DNA from: Roseimaritima sediminicola
GTDB lineage: Bacteria; Planctomycetota; Planctomycetia; Pirellulales; Pirellulaceae
Assembly: GCF_009618275.1 (NCBI RefSeq)
Contig: NZ_WIAD01000006.1
Span: 135,577-199,576 of the forward strand
Reading direction: 5' to 3'
Length of the DNA: 64,000 nt
The notes under the pieces were generated by a model that saw only the letters and a list, made by a program, of their open reading frames with translations, did no database searches and had not been told where the DNA came from. Each line of letters opens with the position of its first letter. Positions within the stretch are counted from its first letter, which is position 1. Positions 26,532 to 34,694 of the stretch are shown here, one piece after another. The position numbers and the translations under genes were made by a program.

Positions 26532-29015
26532 TTACTTCTCTTCCAGAGTGTGAAAGCGAAACGGTTTACTGAGTGCGACAGCGGTCGCCAAAGCCACGAA
26601 GCGGTGCTCCGATTCGGCGGATTCGGCGACGATGTCCGTCAAGAAACAACGATCCACGGGGGTCAGTTCGCGACCGATGGCGAACGTCAACAGGCGGTCA
26701 GCCATGGTGTTGACGAAGGCCTCGCTCTCGGTCTTGCGAAGCTGTTCGATCAGGGGCAAGGCGCCGTCAAAATTGCGGCCACCGGGCAGGACGCCTGTGG
26801 CGTCGATCGGCTGGCCGCGTTCTTCACTGCGGTAGCCGCCCAGGGGGCCAAAGTTCTCCAGGCCAAAACCCAATTGGTCCATCACGCGGTGGCAGGAGGC
26901 ACAGGCCGGGTCGGCGCGATGGGCTTCCAGCTGCACGCGGAGCGAAGCGTCGGGATTCGACGTCGCGGTTTCCTCCAGTTCGGGAACGCCCGCAGGCGGA
27001 TCCGGCGGACGCGTGCCCATCAACGTTTCCATGATCCACTTGCCGCGTTTGACCGGCGAGGTGCGGCCCGGGTTACTGGTCAGCGTCAGGACGCTGGCAT
27101 GCGTCAGGATGCCGCTGCGACCCGCCTCCTGCACCGACACCAGACGAAACTCGTCGCCCTCCACCCCGTCGATGCCGTAGTGGGCAGCCAGCCGTTCGTT
27201 GACGTACGTCTGGGCGGAATCCAGCAGCGTGAGGACGCTGCGGTTTTCGCGGACCACATCGCGGAACAGCAACAACGTCTCCTGACGCATCGCTTCACGC
27301 AGGGAATCGTCAAAATCGGGAAACTGCGTGGGGTCGGGTTCGAACTGGTCCAGGTTGCGAAGCCCCAGCCACTGGGCGGCGAAGTTCTCGCCCAATGCCT
27401 CGGCTCGCTCGTCTTTCAACATCCGCGCAACCTGCTCGCGCAAGACCGCTTCGTCGCTCAACTTGCCTTCATCGGCCAACCGCAGCAGTTCCTCGTCCGG
27501 CATGCTGCTCCACAGAAAGTACGACAACCGGCTGGCCAGTTGATGATCGGTCAGGGGGCGGACCGCGCCGGGTTCGAGCGTGTCGTTCTCCGGCGGCAGT
27601 TCGACGCGGAACAGGAACCGGGGCGAGACGAGGATTGCGCTGACGGTCACCTGCATCGCTCGCTCGAACGATTTCTCTCGCTTGTGCATCTGTTCGGTCA
27701 GTCGCGCATAGGCGTCAACCGTTTGGTCATCGACCGGTCCGCGGAAAGCTCGCCGCAGCAGCGGCTGGAGGCATAGCTTGGCCGCTTCGCGAACGCTGCG
27801 GTCCTTGGCGGGATAGTGCGTCAGGATCCGCGGGTGCGAAGCCGGAATCAAGCCTTCGGGCGTGCCTTCGGGACCATTCAGTGTGACCTTGCGAAGCATG
27901 TACGCGACGTCTTGTTCGGCGGCCTTGCGGTCGACTTTGATGGATTTGCCCACCGCCGCGCGTCCGGCCGCGATCTCTTCTTCGGTCAACCGTTCGACGC
28001 CCGCCAGGACCGTTTTGCCAGGCTGGGCCTCGGCGTCTTGCTCCAGCAAGCCGAACAACAATCGCGTGCGACCTTTGTTCAGCGTCACCTTCACCGAACT
28101 GTGAGCGCTGCCGCCACTGCTGCCGTAGTGTTTCAATTCGCAGGAGTCGAGCAACACGCCTTCGGCGTCGAACACGCCGACTCGTACCGTTTGGTCCTTT
28201 TCGGTCGCGCCACCGCGAATGTGCAATCGATAGTGGCCGGTGTAGGGAACCTGCATCTCGGTCCAAGCGATCGTATCGGCCGCTAGGAAGTGACCGTAGA
28301 AGCTGCCCACCCAAGCATCGCCGAGGGTCAGGATCTGATCGCCGGAATGTTCGATGTCTTTGCGTTCGATGTTGCGCGGATCAAAGATGACTTGTCGAGA
28401 AACCTGTTCCGCCGCCGCCATGTACTTTTCGAACAACATTGGCGGGATCGACAACACGTCGCCGTTGTTATCGAATCCGGCCCCGACCTCATCCGAGGGA
28501 AAGGAGTCCGAGACGCTCAGCGGCACGCCGAACAGATCGCTGATTGTGTTGTCGTACTCGGCGCGGTTCAATCGCCGTACGGTCACTTTGCCGGGCCGAG
28601 GATCCAGGTCGCAGGCCGCGCTGTAGAGGACGCGGTCCAGAGACTGAACCAGGCCCGCACGCTGGTCGTCGCTCAGTGGTTCGGCGTCTTCGGGGGGCAT
28701 CGCCCCGAACTGAACCATCTCCAGCACTCGCTTCCACAACCCCTGGTTGGCGGCGATGCCTTCGACGCTGGCGAACTGCGACAGATCGACCTCGGCCTCC
28801 TGGTAGTCCTCGTTGTGACAATCCAGGCAGTGGGAGCGGATCAAGTCCGCACCGGACTCGGCCCAGTCTTCGGCGGGGGTCGAATGAGGAGTCGGGCTCG
28901 GCTTCGCAGCGTCGGCAGCCAACAGGGATTTGCCACCCGGCAGAAGGGGCGAATCGGCTGACAGCAGGCAGGACGCCGCAAGCGTTACCAAGCATATGAC
29001 TGCGCGTAACCGCAT
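26532..29015 (-). CDS. DUF1592-family planctomycete cytochrome protein
   Basis: 827 residues with a signal peptide. The first heme motif CLDCH is at 63-67. The domain order fits the usual series DUF1587 (VRRLNRAEYDNTISDLFGV), a carbohydrate-binding-like beta segment (about 230-350), DUF1595, DUF1592 (LASRLSYFLWSSMPDEELL), DUF1588 (GILTHASVLTLTSNPGRTSPVKRGKW) and DUF1585. A second heme motif CASCHRVMDQLGFGLENF occurs late in the protein. Probably an exported multidomain c-type cytochrome acting with its DUF1552 partner; substrate unknown. Confidence 0.92.
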   Translation of the reverse strand: MRLRAVICLVTLAASCLLSADSPLLPGGKSLLAADAAKPSPTPHSTPAEDWAESGADLIRSHCLDCHNEDYQEAEVDLSQFASVEGIAANQGLWKRVLEMVQFGAMPPEDAEPLSDDQRAGLVQSLDRVLYSAACDLDPRPGKVTVRRLNRAEYDNTISDLFGVPLSVSDSFPSDEVGAGFDNNGDVLSIPPMLFEKYMAAAEQVSRQVIFDPRNIERKDIEHSGDQILTLGDAWVGSFYGHFLAADTIAWTEMQVPYTGHYRLHIRGGATEKDQTVRVGVFDAEGVLLDSCELKHYGSSGGSAHSSVKVTLNKGRTRLLFGLLEQDAEAQPGKTVLAGVERLTEEEIAAGRAAVGKSIKVDRKAAEQDVAYMLRKVTLNGPEGTPEGLIPASHPRILTHYPAKDRSVREAAKLCLQPLLRRAFRGPVDDQTVDAYARLTEQMHKREKSFERAMQVTVSAILVSPRFLFRVELPPENDTLEPGAVRPLTDHQLASRLSYFLWSSMPDEELLRLADEGKLSDEAVLREQVARMLKDERAEALGENFAAQWLGLRNLDQFEPDPTQFPDFDDSLREAMRQETLLLFRDVVRENRSVLTLLDSAQTYVNERLAAHYGIDGVEGDEFRLVSVQEAGRSGILTHASVLTLTSNPGRTSPVKRGKWIMETLMGTRPPDPPAGVPELEETATSNPDASLRVQLEAHRADPACASCHRVMDQLGFGLENFGPLGGYRSEERGQPIDATGVLPGGRNFDGALPLIEQLRKTESEAFVNTMADRLLTFAIGRELTPVDRCFLTDIVAESAESEHRFVALATAVALSKPFRFHTLEEK

Positions 29016-29143
29016 GAGCAGATCAAAGTGGGGGTAAATGGGGTGGGAGCTTGCCGAAGCAGCTATTGATCACCGTCGGACAATTGCCCGGGGCAACAAC
29101 AGGTCTTTTTTGGCAAGGGGGTTTATTAAGGCGGGAACGGTTG

Positions 29144-29173
29144 ATTATAGCGGCTCGGCCACCCCAGATTCAA
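29144..29173 (-). promoter_or_regulatory. Candidate sigma-70-type promoter for the DUF1592-DUF1552 operon
   Basis: On the minus strand TTGAAT (29168-29173) and TATAAT (29144-29149) are 18 bases apart. They lie 128 bases upstream of the DUF1592 start, between it and the toxin remnant. The match is by eye only. Confidence 0.4.
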
Positions 29174-29313
29174 GGCAAACCCGCTAAAACGGCGATTTCG
29201 AAGCGGCTTTGTCCCGGCCGTGACTTCTGCTCAGGTTCCTTGGTTTCGTACCAAGTCGCATCTCGGATCACATCTTCGTCGAATAGCGGGTGGAACCGTG
29301 CGGTTCTAGCCAT
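29170..29313 (-). pseudogene. Truncated RelE/ParE-type toxin remnant
   Basis: A 47-codon frame starts with the ATG at 29313, overlapping the antitoxin stop in the string ATGGCTAG. It reads MARTARFHPLFDEDVIRDAT then WYETKEPE, which looks like the N-terminus of RelE/ParE-family toxins (a FHP...D...A..WYE pattern). It ends at 29170, about half the usual 95-100 residues; the last 20 residues do not look like the family. Most simply an eroded toxin gene. The family call is by resemblance and unconfirmed. Confidence 0.55.
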
Positions 29314-29539
29314 CCCGCCATTGCTGGATTCGATTAACAACTTCGGTGTGCGTCTTGCCGGGATTTGGATCTGAGAGCATTTCGTCGCGACGACGCTCGG
29401 CCTCGGTGATCGCCCAGTCAGGTAGCGGAATTAGATTCGATTCAGACGTTGCTTTCACAGGCTGGAAGCCTATGCCACTGTTCACAGGCTGGAAGCCTAT
29501 GCCACTGTTCACAGGCTGGAAGCCTATGCCACTGTTCAC
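29306..29539 (-). CDS. Antitoxin-like (addiction module component) remnant with a repeat-derived N-terminus
   Basis: 77 codons from a GTG at 29539. Residues 29-77 (for example LPDWAITEAERRRDEMLSDP, then GKTHTEVVNRIQ) resemble the C-terminal half of the small antitoxins called 'putative addiction module component', which precede RelE/ParE toxins. Residues 2-28 are three copies of NSGIGFQPV, encoded by family B repeats. The natural N-terminus therefore seems to have been replaced or lost. Whether this frame is translated is unknown. The stop overlaps the toxin remnant start by eight bases, the normal toxin-antitoxin arrangement. Confidence 0.5.
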   Translation of the reverse strand: MNSGIGFQPVNSGIGFQPVNSGIGFQPVKATSESNLIPLPDWAITEAERRRDEMLSDPNPGKTHTEVVNRIQQWRDG

Positions 29540-29560
29540 AGGCTGGAAGCCTATGCCACT
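29454..29560. repeat. Family B hairpin repeats, four copies (27-bp period)
   Basis: Units read TCACAGGCTGGAAGCCTATG then CCACTGT. AGGCT-GGA-AGCCT is a short hairpin. The 27-bp period keeps frame, so the array reads as a nine-residue peptide repeat on the minus strand. Confidence 0.9.
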
Positions 29561-29563
29561 TTT

Positions 29564-30376
29564 TTATTTTCCTGGCCAGTGCTCGGGCATGTCGGGTTGC
29601 TGCCAGACGCTCATGCCGCCGTCGACCAACAGCGTTTGGCCATGGACGTGCGCGGCCGCGTCGCTGAGCAGAAACACCGCGGGCGGTCCGCAGACCGAGG
29701 CGTCGGGCACTTGGCCCGCCGGCGTGTGCAGCTGCATCCAGTCCGCGAAACCCGGCAGGTCGATCGCCGGATTGGTCAGCGGCGTGCGGACCAGCCCCGG
29801 AGCCATGCTGTTGACGCGGATCCCGTGGGGAGCGAGCGCCACGCACAGTGAACGCACCATCGCCGCGACAGCTCCTTTGCTGCAGTCGTAGGCCACGTGA
29901 TCCGGTTCGGCCAGGAAACCGTTGATCGAACCGGTGAACAGGACGCGGCCCGCCGTGCCGCTTTCGACCCAGCGGCGAGCGAGCGCCTGGGTCAGATGAA
30001 ACCCGGCCGCGACGTTGATCTGCAGCGTGCGTTGAAAACGCTCCGGCGCCATCTCCAAGAACGGCTCGTCGATAAATACACCGGCATTGTTGACCAACAG
30101 ATCGACCGCACAGCCCAGAGCGTCGATCTGTGAGAGCAACCGCTCGGTCGCCGCGGGTTGGTCGTCGGCCAAGTCGCCGGTGACCAGTTCACAGCGGACG
30201 CCCGCGTCGCGGCATGCGGCCAGGGTGGCTTGAGCGACGGCATCATCCCGCAGGCCGTGCAGCACCACGCTCGCGCCGGCCGCGGCGATCGCTTGAGCGA
30301 TCGCTGCGCCGACGCCTTGGGTGCCGCCGGTGATCAGGGCTGTGCGGCCGTCTAGACGGAAGGGGTGGGGGGCCAT
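29564..30376 (-). CDS. Short-chain dehydrogenase/reductase
   Basis: 270 residues. A Rossmann fold with cofactor motif GGTQGVG near residue 17, LLVNNAG near 94, and the catalytic Ser-Tyr-Lys set in FTGSINGF and AYDCSKGAV. The C-terminal GLVRTPLTNP and VHGQTLLVDGG follow classical SDR layout. Acidic/Arg residues after the second strand (HGLRDD) would favour NADP(H), but the substrate cannot be predicted. It is flanked on both sides by family B arrays. Confidence 0.87.
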   Translation of the reverse strand: MAPHPFRLDGRTALITGGTQGVGAAIAQAIAAAGASVVLHGLRDDAVAQATLAACRDAGVRCELVTGDLADDQPAATERLLSQIDALGCAVDLLVNNAGVFIDEPFLEMAPERFQRTLQINVAAGFHLTQALARRWVESGTAGRVLFTGSINGFLAEPDHVAYDCSKGAVAAMVRSLCVALAPHGIRVNSMAPGLVRTPLTNPAIDLPGFADWMQLHTPAGQVPDASVCGPPAVFLLSDAAAHVHGQTLLVDGGMSVWQQPDMPEHWPGK

Positions 30377-30406
30377 GGTGGGCGGGGGGGTTGGATGCTG
30401 GTTTCT

Positions 30407-30580
30407 TTCACAGGCTGGAAGCCTGTGCCACTGTTTTCACAGGCTGGAAGCCTATGCCACTGATTTCACAGGCTGGAAGCCTATGCCACTGTTTTCACAG
30501 GCTGGAAGCCTATGCCACTGATTTCACAGGCTGGAAGCCTATGCCACTGATTTCACAGGCTGGAAGCCTATGCCACTGTT
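30407..30580. repeat. Family B hairpin repeats, six copies (29-bp period)
   Basis: Six units of TTTCACAGGCTGGAAGCCTA then TGCCACTGA, nearly identical, between the SDR start and the 3' end of the LarA-like gene. The 29-bp period differs from the 27-bp array at 29.5 kb, so the two arrays expanded independently. Confidence 0.92.
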
Positions 30581-30584
30581 TTTG

Positions 30585-31856
30585 CTAACCGCGGGGAGCT
30601 TCCCAGAGTCCGAGCGCGGGGTTGCGGACGAAATAGAACTCGCCCTCGCCGCGGTCCGGGTTCCAGCCGTCGCTCAACTGGTCGATCGGGTAGCGCTCCA
30701 GCAGCGGCCCGAGCTCGGCGTAGGTGTAGCCGACCCCTTCGACTTCTTCGCGGCTCAGTTGGCCGGCGGCGTAGACGATTTCGAAGCGGCCTTCGGAGGA
30801 ACCGTGAATCAAGTGAGCCGCGGCCGAAGGGTTGGCTGCTAGATCCGCGTTGTTCTCGAACGCACGCAGGATCTCGGGCGTGGTGCGGTAGCCGTATTTG
30901 CGGATCAAGTGATCGATCTCGCGGTCTTCACCGAACTCTTTGACCGCCGGACCGAGAACGGTCAACCGTCCGCCATCGGCGATCGCCATTCGCGTGCGGT
31001 AGATCGATTTGTTGCCCACCCAGGTGGTCGTGAATTCGCTGGGATCCAGATACGCCACGACGTGTTTCGGCGCTCGATCGAGGTGCACGAAATTAACTTC
31101 GTAGGACAGCTTGGCGGCTTCGTAAAACGTCTCGTGGTCATCGCCGATGTACAATCCCCGCGTGATCAATCGCTGGGCCTGGTGGTCTTCTTCGATGACC
31201 GTCAGAGCGTACAACAGCGGCATGTCTTGGCAGAAATGATCTTGGGCGTAGTTCAGGATGCGCCGCAGGGGCGTGTCGGCGCGGCCCATCGTCCGTTCCA
31301 TGCCGTAGACCGCGCTCAGGAAATGGCTCTCGTTGATGCCCCTCGCCCCGCCGGTGCCCACGAACACGTTCTTGTTGTAGTTGGCCATCCCGATCACTTC
31401 GTGCGGCACGACTTGACCGACCGAAAAAATCAGGTCGTGACCGCCGTCAGAAAGCAGCCGATTGACCTGGGCGGGCCAGGGTTTGTCGTAGATCCCCTCG
31501 GTGGCTTCGGCAACGAACGGGCTGGGGACTTCGCCCAGCGTGACCACGTCGTCGCGCCAGCGGTGCTCGCGGATCAACTCTGCCGGCACGCCGCGGAACA
31601 TGTCGGCGATCTGCGCGTCGCTCATCGGATGATGCGTCCCCAACGCCGGCATGATGTCGGTCACCCGCTTGCCCAGCATCTCGTAGGTCAGGCTGGTGAT
31701 CTCGCCGGCGCGACTGGGCAGCCGCGTGTAATCGGGCGGCAGGATCAGCACTTTGTCCAGGGAGCCAAGCGACTGAAACGTCTGCTCGAGGGCGCTGCGG
31801 ATGTCGTCACGCGACAGGTCGGTGGTCGCCGAGCCTTCGGCGAAATAGGTGGTCAT
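30585..31856 (-). CDS. LarA-like protein (lactate racemase domain, DUF2088 type)
   Basis: 423 residues, the same size as LarA. The N-terminal half has VLILPPDYTRLPSRAGE and the His-rich PALGTHHPMSDAQIADMF, matching the LarA nucleotide/nickel-pincer domain. GHDLIFSVGQVVPHEVIGMANYNKNVFVGTGG (shown as family region) is also characteristic. LarA itself needs LarB, LarC and LarE to make its nickel cofactor; none is nearby, so the cofactor supply and the substrate are open. Other 2-hydroxyacid racemase or epimerase activities are possible. Confidence 0.8.
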   Translation of the reverse strand: MTTYFAEGSATTDLSRDDIRSALEQTFQSLGSLDKVLILPPDYTRLPSRAGEITSLTYEMLGKRVTDIMPALGTHHPMSDAQIADMFRGVPAELIREHRWRDDVVTLGEVPSPFVAEATEGIYDKPWPAQVNRLLSDGGHDLIFSVGQVVPHEVIGMANYNKNVFVGTGGARGINESHFLSAVYGMERTMGRADTPLRRILNYAQDHFCQDMPLLYALTVIEEDHQAQRLITRGLYIGDDHETFYEAAKLSYEVNFVHLDRAPKHVVAYLDPSEFTTTWVGNKSIYRTRMAIADGGRLTVLGPAVKEFGEDREIDHLIRKYGYRTTPEILRAFENNADLAANPSAAAHLIHGSSEGRFEIVYAAGQLSREEVEGVGYTYAELGPLLERYPIDQLSDGWNPDRGEGEFYFVRNPALGLWEAPRG

Positions 31857-31989
31857 GTTCAGCGGGGGCGGCGAGGAAAGTGGACAGGCGGCTGGACACC
31901 GGACGGTGGGTGTCGATTATGAAGCCCCGAAGCGCCGGCGGCAATGGACGGGGCTCGAGCCGCCCTTGGGGTTTGGGTAGCTGTTCTCG

Positions 31990-32037
31990 TCTCGGCTGGG
32001 GACAGCCGAGCTACTTTGGGTCTCGGCTGGGACAATG
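31990..32037. repeat. Family A hairpin repeat, two copies
   Basis: TCTCGGCTGGGGACAGCCGA followed by a shorter TCTCGGCTGGGACA. It lies in the spacer between the divergent LarA-like and fabZ genes. Confidence 0.85.
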
Positions 32038-32119
32038 GCCGCTTGTCGCCTACAGTAAAGCCTACCATGTTCGTGCGATCCGCCTGACCCCTTAACCTTA
32101 CTGCCACGCAAGCCCCACG

Positions 32120-32548
32120 ATGTCCGTCGAACAGATCGAAGCTGCTATCCCGCACCGTGCTCCCATGCGACTGTTGGACCGCTTGTTATCGCAGGAGGAG
32201 CAGAGCATTGTTTGTGAAAAGACGTTCCGCGACGATGAGTTCTTCGTGCAGGGGCATTTTCCGGGCCGGCCGATCGTGCCGGGCGTGATCCTGTGCGAGT
32301 GCTGTATGCAGGCCGGGGCGATTCTGTTGAGCAAGGTTGCCCCGGGCGGCCCGGGCGTGGTTCCGCTGGCCACGCGAGCGGACAACGTGAAGTTCAAACG
32401 CGTCGTCCAGCCCGGCGATACGGTGCGGCTGGAAGTGACCCTCAACGAGCGGGTCTCCAACGCTTTCTTCCTGACCGGCCGCGTCCTGTTGGATGGCAAA
32501 TTGGCCGCGCGACTGGATTTTGCCTGCACGGTTTCGGCACCGGAGTAA
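32120..32548 (+). CDS. fabZ: 3-hydroxyacyl-ACP dehydratase
   Basis: 142 residues, normal for FabZ. It forms the single hot-dog domain that dehydrates 3-hydroxyacyl-ACP in fatty acid elongation. The active-site motif GHFPGRPIVPGVILCE contains the catalytic His and the following Glu. The N-terminal IPHRAPMRLLDR is also typical. fabI follows 62 bases downstream on the same strand, so the two steps of the elongation cycle are probably co-expressed. Confidence 0.92.
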   Translation: MSVEQIEAAIPHRAPMRLLDRLLSQEEQSIVCEKTFRDDEFFVQGHFPGRPIVPGVILCECCMQAGAILLSKVAPGGPGVVPLATRADNVKFKRVVQPGDTVRLEVTLNERVSNAFFLTGRVLLDGKLAARLDFACTVSAPE

Positions 32549-32610
32549 GCGTTCTGCTCCGGCGTTTGCCTCCTCCTCTTTCCCTTCCTCCGCCCTTGTT
32601 CGGCTGACCG

Positions 32611-33432
32611 ATGACCGATCCCTCCCCTGCCGCTTTCGATTTCCTGGCCGTCCGCGGCAAACGTTTCCTGGTCATGGGAGTGGCGAACAAGAAAAGCGTC
32701 GCCTACCGGATCGCGCTGCTGCTCGAACAGGCCGGTGCGGAAGTGGTCTACAGCGTCCGCAGCGAGGCGCGTCGCGAATCGCTGGCCAAGTTGTTAAAGG
32801 ATCGGCGAGTGTTGGTTTGCGACGTCGAAGACCAAGGGCAGATCGACGCTCTTGGCGCGGAATTGGCCGCCGACGACGTGCCGCTGGCCGGCCTGGTCCA
32901 CGCGATTGCCTTTGCCGATTACCGCGATGGGATCCGGCCGTTTCACGAGACGCGGCGCGAAGCGTTCCTGCAAGCGGTCGACATCTCGTGCTTCTCGCTG
33001 ACGGCTGTGTGCAACGCCTTGAAAGACCAGTTCGCCGCCGATGCCAGTGTGGTCACGATCGGGATCAGTACGACGCGGATGGCCAGTGAGAGCTACGGCT
33101 ACATGGCACCGATCAAAGCCGCCTTGGAATCGTCGCTGGCGTTTCTGACCAAATCCTTCAGCCGCTTTTCCGAAGTCCGGTTCAATGCCGTCTCGGCCGG
33201 CTTGCTCAAGACCAGTGCCTCGGCTGGCATCCCGGGATACGTCGATTCGTATCTGTACGCCGAACAGGTCATTCCGCGCGGCCGTGCGCTGACGACCGAC
33301 GAAGTGGCTTCGACCGCCGCCTTCCTGCTCAGCCCGCGTTCGTCGGGAATCACGGCCCAGAGAATCGTCGTCGACGCCGGTATGTCGACGAATTATTTCG
33401 ATGCCGAGGTGGTGAAGAAGGTGATGGAGTAG
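32611..33432 (+). CDS. fabI: Enoyl-ACP reductase (FabI-type)
   Basis: 273 residues. The N-terminal cofactor motif [14 protein letters not shown] matches the FabI GxANxxSIAxxIA pattern. The catalytic Tyr162-x6-Lys169 is in YGYMAPIK and is followed by [13 protein letters not shown]. The position equal to E. coli Tyr146 is Ile152, as judged by ungapped alignment of the segment [14 protein letters not shown]. InhA-type reductases also vary there, so activity is still likely. Follows fabZ. Would catalyse the last step of each fatty acid elongation round. Confidence 0.88.
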   Translation: MTDPSPAAFDFLAVRGKRFLVMGVANKKSVAYRIALLLEQAGAEVVYSVRSEARRESLAKLLKDRRVLVCDVEDQGQIDALGAELAADDVPLAGLVHAIAFADYRDGIRPFHETRREAFLQAVDISCFSLTAVCNALKDQFAADASVVTIGISTTRMASESYGYMAPIKAALESSLAFLTKSFSRFSEVRFNAVSAGLLKTSASAGIPGYVDSYLYAEQVIPRGRALTTDEVASTAAFLLSPRSSGITAQRIVVDAGMSTNYFDAEVVKKVME

Positions 33433-33451
33433 CGGACGCGGGGGGCACTGC

Positions 33452-33504
33452 TGACAGGCTGGAAGCCTATGCCACTGTTGACAGGCTGGAAGCCTATGCC
33501 ACTG
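33452..33504. repeat. Family B hairpin repeat, two copies
   Basis: Two units of GACAGGCTGGAAGCCTATGC then CACTG in the convergent spacer between fabI and xerC. They end at the xerC stop codon. Confidence 0.88.
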
Positions 33505-33505
33505 G

Positions 33506-34408
33506 TTAGTTGGCTCGGGGGTGGGCTTGTTCGTAGACTTCGCGCAGGTTGGCCGTGCTGACGTGGGTGTAGATCTGGGTGGTGACCAGGCTTTTGTGGC
33601 CGAGCAATTCTTGGACGCTGCGGATGTCGGCGCCGCGGTCCAGGAGGTGCGTGGCAAAGCTGTGGCGCAGCGTATGGGGGCTGGTCCGCGTGTCCAGGCC
33701 GGCGATGGCCAGGTACTTTTCCAGCATGCGTCCGACGCTGCGGGTGGACAGCCGGCGGCCAAAGCGGTTGACGAACACGGCCGCTTCGAGGCCCAGATCG
33801 TTTTCCTTGGCATCCCGCTCGCGAACCGCTTCATATCGCTCGAGGGCTTCGATGGCGTAGGAACCCAGCGGACTGATCCGCTCTTTGCGGCCTTTTCCGC
33901 GGACCGTCACGATTTGTTGTTCGTAGTCCAGGTCGCCGTCGCACAGCCCCACCAGTTCGCTGACCCGCAGGCCCGCGCTGTACATCACTTCCAGAAGTGC
34001 TCGATCGCGCAGGCCCGCCGGGTCGGTCCCCGGCGGAGTGCCCAGCAGGCGTCCCATTTCTTCATTGGACAGGACGTGCGGCAATTTGCGTTGACGGCGG
34101 GGATTGCGCAGCGGTTTGGCGGGATTGGTATCGGCCAGGCCCTGCCGCTGGGCGAAACGGTAGAAGCTGCGCATCGAGGCCAACTTGCGCGAGATCGTAC
34201 TCCGCGCATACTCGGCCTGTTGCAATGCCGCCTGGAACGCTCGCAGGTCCTGGGGGCTCAGGCGGTCCACCGCGGGCACTTGGCCGTGCTCGTGCTCGAG
34301 CCATTCGACCAGACCCATCAGGTCCTCGCGGTAGGCCTTGATCGTCAGGTCCGAGGCGTTGCGTTCGGTGGCCAGGTATCGCAGGAACTGGGCAATCTCG
34401 CGCCGCAT
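33506..34408 (-). CDS. xerC: Tyrosine recombinase XerC-like
   Basis: 300 residues, the size of XerC/XerD. The catalytic set is complete: Arg148 (SAGLRVSEL), Lys172 (GKGRKER), His245 and Arg248 (HTLRHSF), His271 (LGHKSL) and Tyr280 (IYTHV). The N-terminal SAM-like core-binding domain covers about 1-105. Resolves chromosome dimers at dif (family role). Being a single chromosomal-type copy with no integrase extras, it does not mark a mobile element. One base separates it from the small gene upstream. Confidence 0.88.
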   Translation of the reverse strand: MRREIAQFLRYLATERNASDLTIKAYREDLMGLVEWLEHEHGQVPAVDRLSPQDLRAFQAALQQAEYARSTISRKLASMRSFYRFAQRQGLADTNPAKPLRNPRRQRKLPHVLSNEEMGRLLGTPPGTDPAGLRDRALLEVMYSAGLRVSELVGLCDGDLDYEQQIVTVRGKGRKERISPLGSYAIEALERYEAVRERDAKENDLGLEAAVFVNRFGRRLSTRSVGRMLEKYLAIAGLDTRTSPHTLRHSFATHLLDRGADIRSVQELLGHKSLVTTQIYTHVSTANLREVYEQAHPRAN

Positions 34409-34409
34409 C

Positions 34410-34652
34410 CTAGCGTCGTCCTCGCAGCGAGGCGTCGATTCGCGAGGGGCTGAGCGCGGGCTCGGGATCGGGTACGGCGTCGCGAATCTTTCGGCTCAGC
34501 ATCGCGGCGTCGTACCACGTGAAGTCCAGCTCGGGATTGGCAGCAAAGCGAGCCAGCGTGCGCAGCGTTTCGTCGCGATTATTGTCGTCGAACAGAAACA
34601 TGAAACGCTCTTCCCCTTTGACCAGAGCGAGTACGTTGATTTCGTTTTCCAT
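34410..34652 (-). CDS. Small conserved protein in operon with xerC
   Basis: 80 residues, MENEINVLALVKGEERFMFL at the N-terminus, soluble, acidic in the middle and basic at the end. The composition and the tight coupling to xerC (one base between stop and start) indicate a real gene. No family recognised. Confidence 0.7.
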   Translation of the reverse strand: MENEINVLALVKGEERFMFLFDDNNRDETLRTLARFAANPELDFTWYDAAMLSRKIRDAVPDPEPALSPSRIDASLRGRR

Positions 34653-34694
34653 CCGTGGTGGCTCGTTGGCTTGGCGTCGTCGGACTAGATCCCG

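Noticed and set aside
30407..30580. Possible CRISPR array
   Set aside because: The 29-bp period consists of repeat only, with no unique spacers and no cas genes. The 48366-48636 array is rejected on the same ground.
33506..34408. Tyrosine recombinase as a sign of an integrated element
   Set aside because: Size and motifs fit chromosomal XerC, and no att-like repeats or phage genes are nearby.
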